A stretch of DNA of 6,300 bases. Source: Nanobdellota archaeon. Lineage in GTDB: Archaea; Nanobdellota; Nanobdellia; Woesearchaeales; JAUYGA01. Position 1 is the first letter of the stretch; every line of letters starts with the position of its first letter. This document shows positions 4,501 to 6,300 of this stretch, one piece after another. Under the pieces are notes generated by a model. The model did no database searches. It was not told the DNA's origin and saw only the letters and a list, made by a program, of their open reading frames with translations. The stretch is taken from positions 1 to 6,300 of the forward strand of contig JAUYGA010000028.1 of the NCBI GenBank assembly GCA_030690755.1, in the 5' to 3' direction. The translations under genes and the position numbers were made by a program.

Positions 4501-6300
4501 TAAAACTAAATTAGAAGCAATTGCATCGGAAGTTAGAAGAGGAGTATTTGATATCATAAAAAATGCAAAAAGCGGACATCTTGGAGGTTGCTCTTCCTCG
4601 GTTGAACTTATGACTGCTTTGTATTTTGGAGGGGTTCTAAATTACAATGCAGGTAATCCCCGTGATGCTTCCAGAGATAGAGTACTTGTAAGAGGGCATC
4701 TTGGTCCTTTAAGATATAAAATTTTTTCGTTAATAGGGTGGATTCCTGAAGAAGAGTTATTGACTTATAGACAACTTGATTCAAGACTTCAAGGTCACGA
4801 AGACATGAAATTGGTTCCTGGAGTTGACATCACTCCAAGTGGATTACTTGGCATGTTATTGTCTTATGGTGTTGGAAGCGGCTTAGTTTCAAAAAAAACT
4901 GGAATAAATTATAAAACATTTGTATTTTTAGGAGATGGTGAAGAACAAGAGGGAAATGTGAGTGAAGCAGCACGACACGCATCAAATATTTCTCTTGATA
5001 ATCTTATCTGTATACTGGACAAAAATGGAAAACAACTTTCTAGATCAACGCAAAGGTCTGATTCTAATACTGACATAAAAAAAATGTGGGAAGGATATGG
5101 GTGGGATGTTCTTGAAATTAAAAATGGCCACGATTTTGATGAAATTATGCATACGTATGGTAAACTGGCTGAAATAAAAAGGCCCACTTTTATTGTTGCG
5201 AATACGATTAAAGGAAAAGGTCTTAGCGGTTGCATTGATAGTATTTGTGGTTATCACACTATAAGCAGATGTACGCCAGAATGCCTTGATGAGGGAATAA
5301 AAGCAGAAGAAGAAAACTTAAAAAAACTTAATGTTAAAATTCAAGAAGCTGTAACTGAACTCATTCCTAGAAATGAATCTATCGAAGTGCTAAACTTCCC
5401 TAGTTCTGTGGCTTTCAATATTGATCTGATAAGATCTAAAAATCTTGTTGACTCTTTTTTTGAATATTCAAACCAAATAGTAAAAGAAGCAAAAAGAAAT
5501 AATATTCGGCTTTATGCAATGACTGCTGATTTGATAAAAGATGACCAAGTTTCTGAATTGGGATTTGATGATCCGGTCATCTATGTGGATGTTGGAATAA
5601 GGGAACAACATATGATTGCAATGGCTCATGGGATATCTGTTTCAGATCCGCAATCAAAAATATTTATTAACCCAAATGATGCGTTTTTATACAGGGCATT
5701 AGATCAACTGAATGCTGCAGCGCAAGGAAAAAGTGATATGGTTTTAGTAGGAGACGATGGTGGTTTAAGCGGTGGAAAGAATGGCTCCACCCATCAGTCA
5801 ACTGGACAACCCGGGGCTTTAATATCGATGCCAGGAGTAACTCTCTTGGAGCCGGCAGATTCGGTGGATCTTGGTTTATGTTTAGAAAAAGCATTTTCTG
5901 AAATAAAAGGTCCAGTCTACATCAGGATTCATTCTGCAGATTTTAATTTTATTGATTTAGAAAAAAGAAATGTTGAATATTACATAACTCATGATTCTGA
6001 ATTTCCTGATATTACAATAGTTTCTTCAGGGTTGCCAACAGTTCCTGCAACAAATTCTGCTATGCTGCTCAAAAGAGAGGGTATTGAAGCAAGAGTAATC
6101 AATGTGATTAATATGAATTCTTTGGATTATGAATTTTCTAAAATGGTTGTGCATAGAAAACCTTTATTCACATTTTATAATGGCAATCCAGAGATATTAA
6201 GTTCAACAGTTTCAAATGCATTATTAAAAAATGTGGGAAATGTTCCTAGCCAAATAATATCTCATGGTTTTTTAATCGGCGCTTCTGGTCCAATAGATAG
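4493..6300 (+). CDS. Transketolase, single-chain, 3' end cut by the window edge
   Basis: Transketolases move a two-carbon ketol unit between sugar phosphates using thiamine diphosphate (TPP) and a divalent metal. The 602 visible codons cover all three domains. The N-terminal TPP domain has SGHLGG (27-32), RGHLGP (67-72), QGHEDMKLVPGVDIT (100-114) and the TPP motif from GDG (147-149) to KN (177-178). The pyrimidine-binding domain has VGIREQH with catalytic Glu371, and a GKNGSTHQ loop. The C-terminal domain ends in HGFLIGASGP, which matches the FGESG segment near the end of known enzymes, so only some 20-40 residues are probably missing. Differences include LLGM where SLGQG is usual and CGYH/STHQ variants around substrate sites, so a non-standard acceptor is possible. 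Many archaea encode the two halves as separate genes; here they are one chain. The start overlaps the upstream stop by 8 bases, making it part of the operon. No symbol is given because the physiological substrate is uncertain. Confidence 0.92.
   Translation, partial: MDNKTKLEAIASEVRRGVFDIIKNAKSGHLGGCSSSVELMTALYFGGVLNYNAGNPRDASRDRVLVRGHLGPLRYKIFSLIGWIPEEELLTYRQLDSRLQGHEDMKLVPGVDITPSGLLGMLLSYGVGSGLVSKKTGINYKTFVFLGDGEEQEGNVSEAARHASNISLDNLICILDKNGKQLSRSTQRSDSNTDIKKMWEGYGWDVLEIKNGHDFDEIMHTYGKLAEIKRPTFIVANTIKGKGLSGCIDSICGYHTISRCTPECLDEGIKAEEENLKKLNVKIQEAVTELIPRNESIEVLNFPSSVAFNIDLIRSKNLVDSFFEYSNQIVKEAKRNNIRLYAMTADLIKDDQVSELGFDDPVIYVDVGIREQHMIAMAHGISVSDPQSKIFINPNDAFLYRALDQLNAAAQGKSDMVLVGDDGGLSGGKNGSTHQSTGQPGALISMPGVTLLEPADSVDLGLCLEKAFSEIKGPVYIRIHSADFNFIDLEKRNVEYYITHDSEFPDITIVSSGLPTVPATNSAMLLKREGIEARVINVINMNSLDYEFSKMVVHRKPLFTFYNGNPEILSSTVSNALLKNVGNVPSQIISHGFLIGASGPID

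Noticed and set aside
4909..5894. Minus-strand open frames at 4909-5235, 5045-5257 and 5667-5894
   Set aside because: All lie opposite the transketolase, whose motifs are unmistakable. They lack ribosome sites or recognisable protein features and are compositional shadows.
1..6300. CRISPR arrays, tRNA or rRNA genes, insertion sequences
   Set aside because: No regularly spaced repeats, cloverleaf-like segments, transposase motifs or terminal inverted repeats were seen on either strand.

Overview
The window reads as a piece of an A+T-rich archaeal genome. Three things point that way: TATA-box promoters with adjacent purine-rich BRE-like sequence, an AbrB-type domain fused to a PhoU-like helical region (a common archaeal architecture), and an aminoacyl-tRNA-synthetase-like protein that matches the archaeal form of leucyl-tRNA synthetase. 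Gene packing is very tight. A DPANN-type lineage is a reasonable guess, but nothing in the sequence proves it.

Layout. Bases 16-1218 (+) hold a soluble 400-residue protein I do not recognise. Its frame is open to the left edge, so its start may lie outside the window. It converges with an AbrB/PhoU-like regulator gene (1224-2165, -), with only 5 bases between the two stop codons. The regulator has a clear TATA box and appears to be transcribed leaderless. A 150-base divergent intergenic region (2166-2315) follows. It contains that promoter, a 22-bp perfect A/T-only palindrome, a second TATA-like promoter facing right, a 17-bp perfect palindrome near the predicted start site, and a Shine-Dalgarno sequence.

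The right half is one tightly overlapped operon of at least four genes. They are a 56-residue Asn/Gly/Ser-rich small protein with a tandem decapeptide repeat (2316-2486); a 414-residue leucyl-tRNA-synthetase-like protein with altered HIGH and KMSKS signatures and no room for the editing domain (2483-3727); a class I SAM-methyltransferase-like protein (3724-4500); and a transketolase that runs off the right edge almost complete (4493 onward). The junctions are ATGA, ATGA (or a 2-base gap, depending on the start) and an 8-base overlap, each with a visible Shine-Dalgarno sequence.

Interpretation. The operon resembles a small biosynthetic or modification cassette: a putative amino-acid-activating enzyme freed from translation, a methyltransferase-like enzyme, a C2-unit (ketol) transferase and a very small protein that could be a carrier, substrate or partner. 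The gene assignments come from the sequence and known family motifs. The idea that they form one pathway, and that the divergent AbrB/PhoU protein controls it, is inference from arrangement only.
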